64,000 bases of DNA, from contig CAWJKU010000003.1 of assembly GCA_963843535.1 (NCBI GenBank), positions 310,001-374,000 of the forward strand. The letters run 5' to 3'. The notes beneath the pieces were generated by a model. That model saw only the letters and a list, made by a program, of their open reading frames with translations. It ran no database searches and was not told where the DNA came from. A program made the translations under genes and the position numbers. This document shows positions 8,444-16,329 of this stretch, in pieces (position 1 is the stretch's first letter; each line of letters begins with the position of its first letter). This DNA comes from CAVUNY01 sp963843535 (GTDB taxonomy: Bacteria > Chloroflexota > Anaerolineae > Anaerolineales > Anaerolineaceae).

Positions 8444-9976
8444 GTGGTCCGACGCCTGCCGGTATTGATCTTCCTGATTGGCCTGTTCTGGTTTGTTCAG
8501 CCTGTACTGGCCTCATCCACACCGGGGCGCGCTGAAATTGACCCCCGGATCTGGCAGGATTTTTCCGCGTCGCCTTCAATTAATATCCTTGTCCGCGTGC
8601 GCGACCTGCCTGATTTTCCGAGCGCAGATACCCCCGCCGACCGGTTGAAAAGCAGCGAGCTGCGCCAGGTCGAACAGCGTATCCAGGCTGCAGAAATCAG
8701 CCAGCGCAGCCTGCGGGCAGACCTTGCTGCTCTGGGAATGTCTTACCGCAGTTATTGGATTGTGAACCTGGTCACGCTGCAGGCCAACCGCGCCGATATT
8801 GAACGCCTGGCCGCCCGCCCGGATGTTTTATATATCGAAAGCGACCGTGCTTTCAGGGCGCCGCTGGAAACAGCTGCCGACATCCTGCAGCCCGCGGCGG
8901 TAAACGGCATCGAGCCCGGCCTGACTTATGTCCATGCCCCAGAGCTGTGGAATCTGGGCTTCAAGGGCCAGGGCACAGTCGTCGCCAGCGCGGATACTGG
9001 TGTAGCCTGGAACCACCCCGCACTCAAGACCCACTACCGCGGCTGGGACGGCGCGCAAGCCGATCATAACTACTCCTGGTGGGATGCGATCAAAACCAGT
9101 ATCGTAAATAATGGGGGAACGTGCGGTTTAGACAGCCAGGTCCCTTGCGATGATTACGGGCACGGTACGCACACCACCGGCACAATGGTCGGCGATGACG
9201 GGCAAGGTAACCAGATCGGCATGGCGCCCGAAGCGAAATGGATCGCCTGCCGCAATATGGACGGTGGCGTCGGCCGGCCTTCCTCCTATATCGATTGTTT
9301 GCAGTTTTTCGTGGCCCCGACCGACCTTACCGGGAGCAACCCGGACCCGACCAAACGACCGGATGTGATCGACAACTCGTACAGCTGTCCCCCTGGCGAG
9401 CTGTGCACCACCACCAGCCTGCATGATGCCGTTTTGCAGGTGCGCGCCGCGGGCATTTTCATGTCCGTTTCAGCCAGCAACGACGGCCCATCATGCGGCA
9501 CGATCAGCGATCCCCCTGCTTTAGAGGCGGGGGTCTTTACCGTGGGCGCAGTGGACAGCAGCAACGGCAGCATCGCCAACTTTTCCAGCCGGGGTCCGGT
9601 GACGATCGGCAGCGCTGTTTTTCTAAAACCCGACCTGGTCGCCCCGGGCGTCAGCGTTGTATCCAGTGTTAAGAGCGGCGGTTTTAGTAGCATGTCTGGG
9701 ACCTCCATGTCTGCTCCTCACGTGGCCGGCGCGGTTGCGCTGCTCTGGTCAGCTTTTCCAGACCTGAAAAGGGACGTATTTTCCACGGAAGTTCTACTGC
9801 GTGCTTCAGCAACCCCTTTGCCTGTCACCCAAACCTGTGGGTCTACGCTTGCCGGCAGCATACCCAATAACACCAGCGGTTGGGGGACACTAAACGTAAA
9901 ATCGGCCTATGATAACAACCTGGTTTACATGAAGAACCTGAATTTTAGATCCTTTCTCCCTGCCATAAATCATTAA
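8444..9976 (+). CDS. Secreted S8 family subtilisin-like serine protease
   Basis: An exported protease of 510 residues. It starts at GTG 8444, one base after the rnz stop. Residues 1-23 form a signal peptide, and residues 40-140 look like an inhibitor-I9-type propeptide. The catalytic domain carries Asp184 in SADTGVAWNHPAL, His240 in YGHGTHTTGTM, the oxyanion Asn near 346 (SASNDG) and Ser421 in SGTSMSAPHVAGA. Several cysteines suggest disulfides, fitting an extracytoplasmic location. The end YMKNLNFRSFLPAINH is short, without an obvious anchor. A strong terminator follows. Confidence 0.92.
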   Translation: MVRRLPVLIFLIGLFWFVQPVLASSTPGRAEIDPRIWQDFSASPSINILVRVRDLPDFPSADTPADRLKSSELRQVEQRIQAAEISQRSLRADLAALGMSYRSYWIVNLVTLQANRADIERLAARPDVLYIESDRAFRAPLETAADILQPAAVNGIEPGLTYVHAPELWNLGFKGQGTVVASADTGVAWNHPALKTHYRGWDGAQADHNYSWWDAIKTSIVNNGGTCGLDSQVPCDDYGHGTHTTGTMVGDDGQGNQIGMAPEAKWIACRNMDGGVGRPSSYIDCLQFFVAPTDLTGSNPDPTKRPDVIDNSYSCPPGELCTTTSLHDAVLQVRAAGIFMSVSASNDGPSCGTISDPPALEAGVFTVGAVDSSNGSIANFSSRGPVTIGSAVFLKPDLVAPGVSVVSSVKSGGFSSMSGTSMSAPHVAGAVALLWSAFPDLKRDVFSTEVLLRASATPLPVTQTCGSTLAGSIPNNTSGWGTLNVKSAYDNNLVYMKNLNFRSFLPAINH

Positions 9977-10025
9977 GTATCTATCCAGAAATTTTTGCAA
10001 TATTTTTCGGACAGGTTCTAAATAA

Positions 10026-10060
10026 AAATGCACCCGAGAAAATTCGGGGTGCATTTTTTT
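10026..10060. terminator. Bidirectional rho-independent terminator
   Basis: GCACCCGAG and a matching TTCGGGGTGC form a stem around AAAA, flanked by T-tracts on both strands (TTTTTTT on plus, ATTTTTATTT on minus). It separates the convergent subtilase gene and the PH-SHOCT membrane protein gene. Confidence 0.85.
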
Positions 10061-10072
10061 GTATGATCCGAG

Positions 10073-10727
10073 CTACAACCTTTTCAGCAGTTCCTCTTTC
10101 TTTACCTGAAACTCTTCAGGCGAAATGATGCCCTGCAGCCTCAGGTTATCCAGCTGGCTGATTAATCGAAGGGATATCATTGGCCATTTTCGGCGCCGCC
10201 CCACCGTGACGCGTCCCGTTTTCATCTCGATCCATGGCTTCTTTGGCGTTGATCATGGTGGTCTTGAAACGGATGGGATTGCCGAGGGTGCGGATCATAT
10301 TAATCCCGATCTCGCTGGCGGTGAGAATCTCGACCGTGCCAAAATTAAAAATGCGGCCAAAAAAAGATTGGTTCAACTTCAGGTCGTTGATTTTTTCCAG
10401 CGCGGAGTCGATCACATCTTTATTAATGATCCCCGAGATCTGAATCACGCGAAAATCGGTGATGATGTATTTTCGGTTCCACCATTGAAAAAAATCAAAA
10501 ATCAGGCTGATGATTGGGAAGATAATCAACAAGTAGCCAAATGCCACCCAGGAATATTCTGGACCTGGAACCAGGATGAACTTAATAAAGGTAACCAGCA
10601 CCACGATAGAGACGATAGCGATGCCTTCGACGAAAATATTGCGCACAAACACGAACCAGTGTTGGCGGCATTCGAGCAATATCTCTTCATTGGTTCCTAA
10701 CAGGCTGTTCAAATAAGGATCGGCCAT
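10073..10727 (-). CDS. Membrane protein with bacterial PH domain and C-terminal SHOCT domain (apparent frameshift)
   Basis: The N-terminal part reads MADPYLNSLLGTNEEILLE, two membrane helices (about residues 25-80), then a bacterial PH-like region with YIITDFRVIQISGIINKDV. The frame stops at 10146, but the next frame immediately encodes a SHOCT-type tail (ISQLDNLRLQGIISPEEF, then KKEELLKRL) ending at 10073. The span of 655 nt is one base more than a multiple of three, so a 1-base insertion near 10165-10172 probably separates the parts. GGAGGG precedes the ATG. SHOCT tails are short oligomerisation modules; the cellular role is unknown. Confidence 0.75.
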
Positions 10728-10845
10728 AAACCCTCCAAATATATTTCGATTAATCCAAATTATAGCACCTGGATCATAATTATGTTTGACGTTTACGTTT
10801 CTTTATGATATAAACTAGCTGATAATTTAACAGCCCTTTGCGGCA

Positions 10846-10957
10846 CTCTTATCCAGAGAGGTGTAGGGACCGGCCCGATGAAACCTCGGCAACCTGGGCA
10901 ATGTAAGATCAGTCCAAGGTGCCAACTCCGGCAGAAGGAAATTCTGGTAGATAAGAG
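10846..10957 (+). promoter_or_regulatory. SAM-I (S-box) riboswitch
   Basis: The sequence has the S-box hallmark order: P1 strand CTCTTAT (10846-10852), ATCCAGAGAGG, GGGACCGGCCCGATGAAACC, CGGCAACC, AAGGTGCCAACTCC, GCAGA and the closing P1 strand ATAAGAG (10951-10957). It precedes a terminator and metK, so S-adenosylmethionine should switch transcription off, as is known for this class. Confidence 0.97.
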
Positions 10958-10974
10958 GGCGCAGTTTATTGATT

Positions 10975-11008
10975 GCCCCTCTCTCGTCCGGAAGGGGCAT
11001 TTTATTTT
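10975..11008 (+). terminator. Expression-platform terminator of the SAM riboswitch
   Basis: GCCCCT (10975-10980) pairs with AGGGGC (10993-10998) and is followed by ATTTTATTTT. It lies between the aptamer and the metK ribosome site (AGGAGG at 11011-11016), as expected for transcriptional attenuation. Confidence 0.88.
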
Positions 11009-11022
11009 CTAGGAGGACATGC

Positions 11023-12237
11023 ATGAATACGCACTTTTATCAATTCCGCCCGATATCTCTTTACTTCAGAATCGGTCACGGAAGGGCATCCGGACAAACT
11101 GTGCGACCAGGTCAGCGATGCAGTATTGGACGAATGTCTGCGCCAGGATCCGCGTTCGCGCGTTGCCTGTGAGACTGCAACCAAGACTGGCTTTGTTATG
11201 GTGCTGGGTGAAATCACCACCAATGCATTTGTCAATTTTGACGAGCTTGGTCCGCAAAGTGGTGAAAGATATTGGCTACGATAACACCGACAAGGGGTTT
11301 GACGGCAATACCTGCGCAGTGCAGGTGGCGATTTGCGCTCAATCCGGCGATATCGCCATGGGTGTCGACAAGTCCCTTGAGGCCAAAGCCGGTGAAGTGA
11401 CCGATGAAGAAATCGAGACCATCGGCGCTGGCGACCAGGGTATGATGTTTGGCTATGCCTGCAATGAGACCCCAACGTTGATGCCAATGCCCATCTACCA
11501 GGCCCACCGCCTGGCGCGGCAATTGGCCGCGACGCGTAAGAATAATACCCTGCCCTGGCTGCGTCCAGATGGCAAGACCCAGGTCACGGTTGAATATCAC
11601 CACGGCAAACCAGCACGCATCGACACTGTTCTGGTCAGCACTCAGCATTCTCCCGAAGTCTCGCACGCGGAAATCACCGAAGGTGTGATAGAACACGTCA
11701 TCATGCCCACCTTGCCGCCCGAGCTGGTGGATAAGAACATGAAGATTTATGTCAATCCTACCGGACGTTTCGTGATCGGCGGCCCGATGGGCGATGCCGG
11801 GGTGACCGGCCGTAAAATCATCGTCGATACCTACGGCGGCATGGGCCGGCACGGCGGCGGCGCGTTCTCTGGAAAGGACCCCACAAAAGTTGATCGATCC
11901 GGCGCGTATGCCTGCCGTTGGGTGGCAAAAAATGTGGTCGCGGCCGGCCTGGCCGACCGCGTGCGAAGTTCAGATCGCGTATGCCATTGGTATGTCTCAC
12001 CCTTTGAGCATCAATATTGAGACTTTCGGTACTGGAAAGATCGATGACGAACGCATAGCCGAAATCGTTCAGCAAAATTTCGACCTGCGTCCGGGGGCAA
12101 TCATTCGCGATTTGAACCTGCGCCGGCCCATTTTCCGCCAGACCGCCACGTACGGCCATTTTGGCCGCGACGACCTGGACCTGAGCTGGGAGAAGACCGA
12201 TAAGGCCCCCATCCTAAAAGCCGCCGCGGGTCTTTAG
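11023..12237 (+). CDS. metK: S-adenosylmethionine synthetase (three apparent 1-base insertions)
   Basis: Makes S-adenosylmethionine from methionine and ATP. Conserved blocks are spread over all three frames: YLFTSESVTEGHPDKLCDQ, then VVKDIGYDNTDKGFDG, GAGDQGMMFGYACNETP, GGPMGDAGVTGRKIIVDTYG and GAFSGKDPTKVDRSGAY, then EVQIAYAIGMSHPLSI and TYGHFGRDDLDLSWE. Joining them needs removal of one base near 11047-11051, one near 11245-11250 and one near 11961. The 1215-nt span minus three gives 403 residues, the normal length. The ATG at 11023 follows AGGAGG by 6 bases. Control by a SAM-I riboswitch fits. An essential gene with three insertions argues for sequence error. Confidence 0.9.
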
Positions 12238-12263
12238 TAGAAAATCACTGCCAGTATCACCAA

Positions 12264-12307
12264 AGAGACGGATTGGCCGCAGACCGGCCAATCCGTCTCT
12301 TTTTTTT
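12264..12307 (+). terminator. Rho-independent terminator of metK
   Basis: AGAGACGGATTGGCC and GGCCAATCCGTCTCT form a perfect 15-bp stem with a short loop and a following run of T. It also overlaps the end of the convergent methyltransferase gene. Confidence 0.95.
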
Positions 12308-13784
12308 AGAATAAACGTCGCGGCAACAGGTTCTTCAATCGGTTGGCCTGGACCTTGCCCCGCCCCAACAACCGCCCCTCTTCATCAAAAATGACCACTA
12401 CCCTGCCAGCCGGCAGGCCAGTGCCTGGGATTGCGCCCAAATCCTCACCATGCAGCCAGGCAGCAGATTGCCCAGGTGAAAGAACGCAACGGCTGGCTTG
12501 AAACTGTTCTCCAAAGCGGGCTACCCACTCATGCGAGGGGGTGAACCCATCCTCACTGTCCTCACCCAACTGCAGTCCCAAACCTTGCACTGGCAGATCG
12601 CCAAAACGCTCCAAGAACAGCTGCGGAAATGCATAGATGCCTTTCTCCCGACGCCATAACTCGAGGCCGTGCGACCGCAAGATGGCAGACAGATCGACTC
12701 CGTAATAATTCTGGAAGATACCGTTCACCCAGGCCGTGCTTTTCCGGTCCAGCGGCTGCCAGCCTGCCCGTGAAATTGGGCGTCCAGGGTAAGGAAAGGA
12801 AGCGTCATTACCCGGCGCCAGTTTGGTCAGGCGCGCCGCAAAGAATCCGGCTGTACTGAAAATATGAGGCCATAAACGTGCCGCTCGCTGCACACCTGGC
12901 GCATACGATACTCCGCCGGCAGCCACCAACCCTGGCGCCGGACATGGCAATCGTGCGGCTAAATCATCTACCCGCACTTCCCCCGGATGGGCGCGTAATA
13001 ACGCATCCAGCACGCCTTCATCCTCCTCCGGTTCCAGGGTGCAGGTGGAATACACGATCTGCCCACCGGGCCGAGCTGCGCGTAAAGCGCTTTCTAACAG
13101 GCGCAGCTGGCGTACCGCCAGCCCTCCGCGCTCGCGTTCGGAGATTCCGCGCATTGGGTGGGCATCCGTCGTACGTAAGCCTTGCATGCTGCACGGCGCA
13201 TCCAATAAAACCCGGTCGAAAGTGTTTGGAAACCAGAGGCCATATTTTTCGCCGTGAAAATTCAAAACGGCACTGTGCAGCGCGCCCCAATTCTGCAGAA
13301 CCAGGCGCAATGCGATGATCCGGTCGGCGCTCGAGTCATTGGCCAGCACCAACCCACGGTCGCCGGTTTTGGCCGCCAGGTGGGTCGTTTTCCCACCGGG
13401 TGATGCCGCCAGATCCAGGACCAGCGGATCATCGAGATCTTCCCAATCAAAAAGCTCGACCGGCAGCATCGAAGCTGCATCCTGAATGTAGTAAAAACCC
13501 AGACGGTGTTCGATCGTCTGGCTTAGTGAGGTTTTTGCGGCGCTGACACGCCACCCGCGGTCGCAGTAAGGCACCGGGTGCAGTTCCCAACCATAGCGAT
13601 CAGCCCACGCCTGCACTGCGTCTGCCGGCGCTTTGAGAGGGTTCGTTCGAAAGGCGAGATCGAGCGGTTTTTGCAGCTCTTCCAAAAGCAATTCCAGATC
13701 ACGAGAGGAGAGCAGCGGTTTAAAACGCTCCAGCGCTGATTCTTTGGGGGATTCTTGGGGTTGCGGCTTGGTTTTCCGGCGCAT
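12306..13784 (-). CDS. rsmF: RsmF-like rRNA (cytosine-C5)-methyltransferase, NOL1/NOP2/Sun family
   Basis: A SAM-dependent m5C methyltransferase of 492 residues. The Rossmann domain shows LDLAASPGGKTTHLAAK, and the two catalytic cysteines lie in LLDAPCSMQGL and YSTCTLEPEEDEG. After the catalytic domain there are about 190 residues with GFTPSHEWVARFG and a PUA-like end (RVVVIFDEEGRLLGRGKV), which matches the RsmF layout rather than RsmB. RsmF methylates C1407 of 16S rRNA in E. coli; the exact site here is an inference. It is the third gene of an RNA-modification operon, 7 bp after the ArmA/Rmt-like gene. Confidence 0.85.
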   Translation of the reverse strand: MRRKTKPQPQESPKESALERFKPLLSSRDLELLLEELQKPLDLAFRTNPLKAPADAVQAWADRYGWELHPVPYCDRGWRVSAAKTSLSQTIEHRLGFYYIQDAASMLPVELFDWEDLDDPLVLDLAASPGGKTTHLAAKTGDRGLVLANDSSADRIIALRLVLQNWGALHSAVLNFHGEKYGLWFPNTFDRVLLDAPCSMQGLRTTDAHPMRGISERERGGLAVRQLRLLESALRAARPGGQIVYSTCTLEPEEDEGVLDALLRAHPGEVRVDDLAARLPCPAPGLVAAGGVSYAPGVQRAARLWPHIFSTAGFFAARLTKLAPGNDASFPYPGRPISRAGWQPLDRKSTAWVNGIFQNYYGVDLSAILRSHGLELWRREKGIYAFPQLFLERFGDLPVQGLGLQLGEDSEDGFTPSHEWVARFGEQFQASRCVLSPGQSAAWLHGEDLGAIPGTGLPAGRVVVIFDEEGRLLGRGKVQANRLKNLLPRRLF

Positions 13785-13791
13785 GATCGAT

Positions 13792-14595
13792 TTATTTCCT
13801 GGAAATCAGAAAAAGGATTTCCGTTTTTATCTGCCAGCGGGATACCCGCCAGGCCTTTCCTGCGCTCAGGCGTTCAAAATGATCGGAATAGGTCTGCGGC
13901 ATGCCTTTTCTGCGGCCGCTCAAGCTGCGCGCCGGGTAGCTCATTAAAATATGATCGGCCTGCAACCCATTCAGGAGGCGTTCACCGATCGACTTATCGA
14001 GCTGCTCGAGGCAGGGTAAGGTCTTTAACAACAGAACCAGCTCCACCGATTGAGCAGGCACCTCATCCGTCAGATCGCATACACTGGCTTTGCCGCGGAT
14101 GCCGGCATACTGAAAAAAACCATTCAAAAACTCGACCATATCTGAATAAATATCGCACGCCGTGTATTCCCCGCCGGCTGCCAGGGGCATCCACGGCAGC
14201 GCCAATGGGTTAAGACCGCACGCCAGATCCAGGATTGAGCTAACTTCTCCGAGCTGCTGGCGCAGGGGAGTATAAAAATCCTCGAGATAAGGCAGGCGTT
14301 CGCGGGTCGAAGCATGAAACTGCATGGCATCCAGGCAAAAAGGGCGCAGGCCGTTTAACTCACGCGGGGATCCTGCCAATTGGCGCAGCAGACGAGTGAA
14401 ATCCGGGCGCGCCTCCTGATAAGCCCCGCCTACCTGGTGCAGCTTATTGCGCGTTTCCTTGACTGCTTCTTTTATGGAACGCCCCTTAGACAATTCCTGA
14501 AAAGCAACTTTACGCACCAGGCTGGGAGAGATCTGCCGGTACCGAGCATTGCTTTGTACCAGGCTCACCACTTCATCCAGGCGAACATCATCCAT
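13792..14595 (-). CDS. ArmA/Rmt-like 16S rRNA (guanine-N7)-methyltransferase
   Basis: A protein of about 267 residues that resembles the aminoglycoside-resistance 16S rRNA m7G1405 methyltransferases (ArmA, RmtA-H). Shared features in order: MDDVRLDEVV N terminus, KLHQVGGAY, HASTRERLPYLEDFY (about 94-108), the SAM motif SILDLACGLNPLALPW (about 120-135), LLLKTLPCLEQ (188-198) and SYPARSLSGRRKGM (219-232). The ATG at 14595 is chosen by analogy with ArmA; a GTG at 14613 is also possible. It overlaps the upstream transglycosylase gene and nearly abuts the RsmF-like gene, so it appears to be a resident member of an rRNA/tRNA modification operon rather than a mobile cassette. Activity on G1405 is not proven. 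Confidence 0.82.
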   Translation of the reverse strand: MDDVRLDEVVSLVQSNARYRQISPSLVRKVAFQELSKGRSIKEAVKETRNKLHQVGGAYQEARPDFTRLLRQLAGSPRELNGLRPFCLDAMQFHASTRERLPYLEDFYTPLRQQLGEVSSILDLACGLNPLALPWMPLAAGGEYTACDIYSDMVEFLNGFFQYAGIRGKASVCDLTDEVPAQSVELVLLLKTLPCLEQLDKSIGERLLNGLQADHILMSYPARSLSGRRKGMPQTYSDHFERLSAGKAWRVSRWQIKTEILFLISRK

Positions 14596-15751
14596 TTTGA
14601 GGCTGCTCACCACGCCTGATCATCCTGGCGCACAATTCTGTCATAAACCGCAAATTATGCATGGTCGCCAGGCGGAAAAATAAATGGTCTCCCATTTTGA
14701 ATAGATGATGCAGGTAGCCAATCGAGAACCGCCTGCAAAGCAGGCAGTCGCATCCAGGCGAAACTGGCCGGTTGGATTTGACGTGCCGTTCATCATTGAT
14801 ATATACATATCCCAGCCAGTTGCCTTCCAGACCGGCCCCAGGACTGTTAACCCCATGTTTAAAGGCATATAGACGCCCATGGCGCGCGTCTCGAGTGGGC
14901 ATAGCGGAATCAAACAGCCCGTATCCCAACTCATAACACGCCAGCACGTTCTGGGGGTGTCCCACCCCCAGGGCATGCATCGGGTAGGCCGCAGGCACCA
15001 GCTCGCGCGTATAGCGCAGGATTTCGATCAGCAGCCCCCCTTCGCCGTCCAGGGGCCAGCCGCCGTAGCCGAAGCCGTCAAAACCCATCGGCAGCAGAGA
15101 CTGGGCGCATTCTCGCCTCAAATCTAATTCTCCTCCGCCCTGGATCACCCCAAATATTTTCGGCCGGCTGCTTTCCGTGAGATGCTTCTGCGTTACCAGG
15201 CGGTCAAATTCCTTTTTCGAACGCTGCGCCCAGGAAACAGTACGTTCGACGGAATGTTCTTGTTCGGCGCGCGAGGCATCCACGTGGGTACAGTCGTCCA
15301 GACAAACCACCACGTCTGCCCCATACCCCATCTGCAGCTGGATAGATTTTTCCGGAGTGAGCTGGAATTTACGATCGCTGCCTTCCGGTTGAAAGGTCAG
15401 GCCGCGTTCATCTAGCCGGCCAAATTTTGGATTCTGGCGAATTAATGAATATGCTTGAAATCCTCCCGAGTCAGTCACGATCGGGCGCTGCCATCCGCTC
15501 ATGCGGTGCAGCCCGCCCAGTGATGCAATGGTGCTGGAGCCCGGCTTCTGCATAAGGTGAAAGGTGTTCATCACCAACGCCTGGACCCGGCAATCCTCAA
15601 GGTCGGCGGCATCCACTGCGCGCACCATCCCATATGTTGCGTCTGGCAGGTATACCGGCAGCGCCAACCTTCCCATGGGAAAATCTAGAAAGGTTGGATA
15701 ACTTTTCGTCAGGGTCTCAGCATTGCCCGGCGCTTCAGATCGAGACAACAA
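14588..15751 (-). CDS. tgt: tRNA-guanine transglycosylase family protein (divergent)
   Basis: Family enzymes exchange guanine-34 of certain tRNAs for a 7-deazaguanine (preQ1 or queuine). Signatures: VTDSGGFQAYSL with the base-binding Asp, LTPEKSIQLQ, a LDDCTH block, YGLFDSAMPTRDARHGRLY with the nucleophile Asp region, and the zinc motif CDCLLC followed by SIGYLHHLF and a downstream MHNLRF His. At 387 residues it has normal length, but the GYGGWPLDGEGG segment departs from the usual GGLAVGE, so it is a divergent subgroup. The start is TTG, with GAGG just upstream. It is first in a three-gene operon with two rRNA methyltransferases. Confidence 0.83.
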   Translation of the reverse strand: MLSRSEAPGNAETLTKSYPTFLDFPMGRLALPVYLPDATYGMVRAVDAADLEDCRVQALVMNTFHLMQKPGSSTIASLGGLHRMSGWQRPIVTDSGGFQAYSLIRQNPKFGRLDERGLTFQPEGSDRKFQLTPEKSIQLQMGYGADVVVCLDDCTHVDASRAEQEHSVERTVSWAQRSKKEFDRLVTQKHLTESSRPKIFGVIQGGGELDLRRECAQSLLPMGFDGFGYGGWPLDGEGGLLIEILRYTRELVPAAYPMHALGVGHPQNVLACYELGYGLFDSAMPTRDARHGRLYAFKHGVNSPGAGLEGNWLGYVYINDERHVKSNRPVSPGCDCLLCRRFSIGYLHHLFKMGDHLFFRLATMHNLRFMTELCARMIRRGEQPQNG

Positions 15752-15959
15752 TTACCTCATTCATGTTCAACAACCGGTTTGGTCCCTAATTATAGCCTAC
15801 CCATTGGCTTCCGACCGAGAAGCCAAAACAATTCCAGTCAAGAGAATTCCCTGTATCTGCCGCCAACAGGATTTATTGACCATTCTTAGGTTATGCCAAC
15901 CGCCGATGTTACACCTGCATAAAATAGTTTACCATTTATGTTACAAACACGTCACGCAC

Positions 15960-15988
15960 TTGATTAAATATTTAATGTTTGTTATGAT
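15960..15988 (+). promoter_or_regulatory. Sigma-70-like promoter for the repeat surface protein
   Basis: TTGATT (15960-15965), exactly 17 bases, then TATGAT (15983-15988). The predicted transcript starts near 15995, about 335 nt before the surface protein gene, leaving a long structured leader. The rest of 15752-15959 shows no gene. Confidence 0.7.
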
Positions 15989-16002
15989 TATATTAACAAA
16001 AA

Positions 16003-16091
16003 GGATATATTATGTGGCATTATATCCGACAACAAAATAGCAAATCATTGGGGACCCAAAGCGAAACTGGCCTCGTTGGTCGGTTTTTTTT
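16003..16091 (+). promoter_or_regulatory. Structured 5' leader with intrinsic-terminator-like hairpin
   Basis: Right after the promoter there is a 7-bp hairpin (GGATATA 16003-16009 with TATATCC 16021-16027), then GCAAATC and ACCCAAAGC segments. A 9-bp stem follows (AAACTGGCC 16064-16072 with GGTCGGTTT 16078-16086, two GU pairs) running into eight T. GACCCAA and TTGGTC could form a competing stem. No gene ends upstream on this strand, so this is an attenuated leader or a small RNA. The 16092-16329 stretch shows no other element except a GGAG site before the ATG. Confidence 0.55.
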
Positions 16092-16329
16092 GTAATAAGA
16101 AAGGTCGCATCCATCGTAAAGAAGGCATACAAAAATCATTAGCTTAATTCTAAAAATTGACCGAGGTTTGTTTTGAGGCATTGGTGAAAGCTTATCCACA
16201 TATTCAGCATTAATGCGTTCCGAGAAGAAAGCATATCTTTGTATACCTGCATTTTTTGTTGATCTATTGGTAATCGATCTGGTAAAAAATATGGGAAGTT
16301 TGATGGACTGATCAGGAAAAGGAGACAAG

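Noticed and set aside
14588..15751. DpdA-type DNA 7-deazaguanine transglycosylase
   Set aside because: The protein keeps the tRNA-type PTRDARHG and CxCxxC zinc pattern and no dpd genes are nearby.
16028..16091. Cyclic-di-GMP-I (GEMM) riboswitch upstream of the surface protein
   Set aside because: GACCCAAAGC and GCAAATC resemble the core, but the second stem lacks the conserved tetraloop receptor and the GGTTACC closing strand. It is kept only as an unclassified leader.
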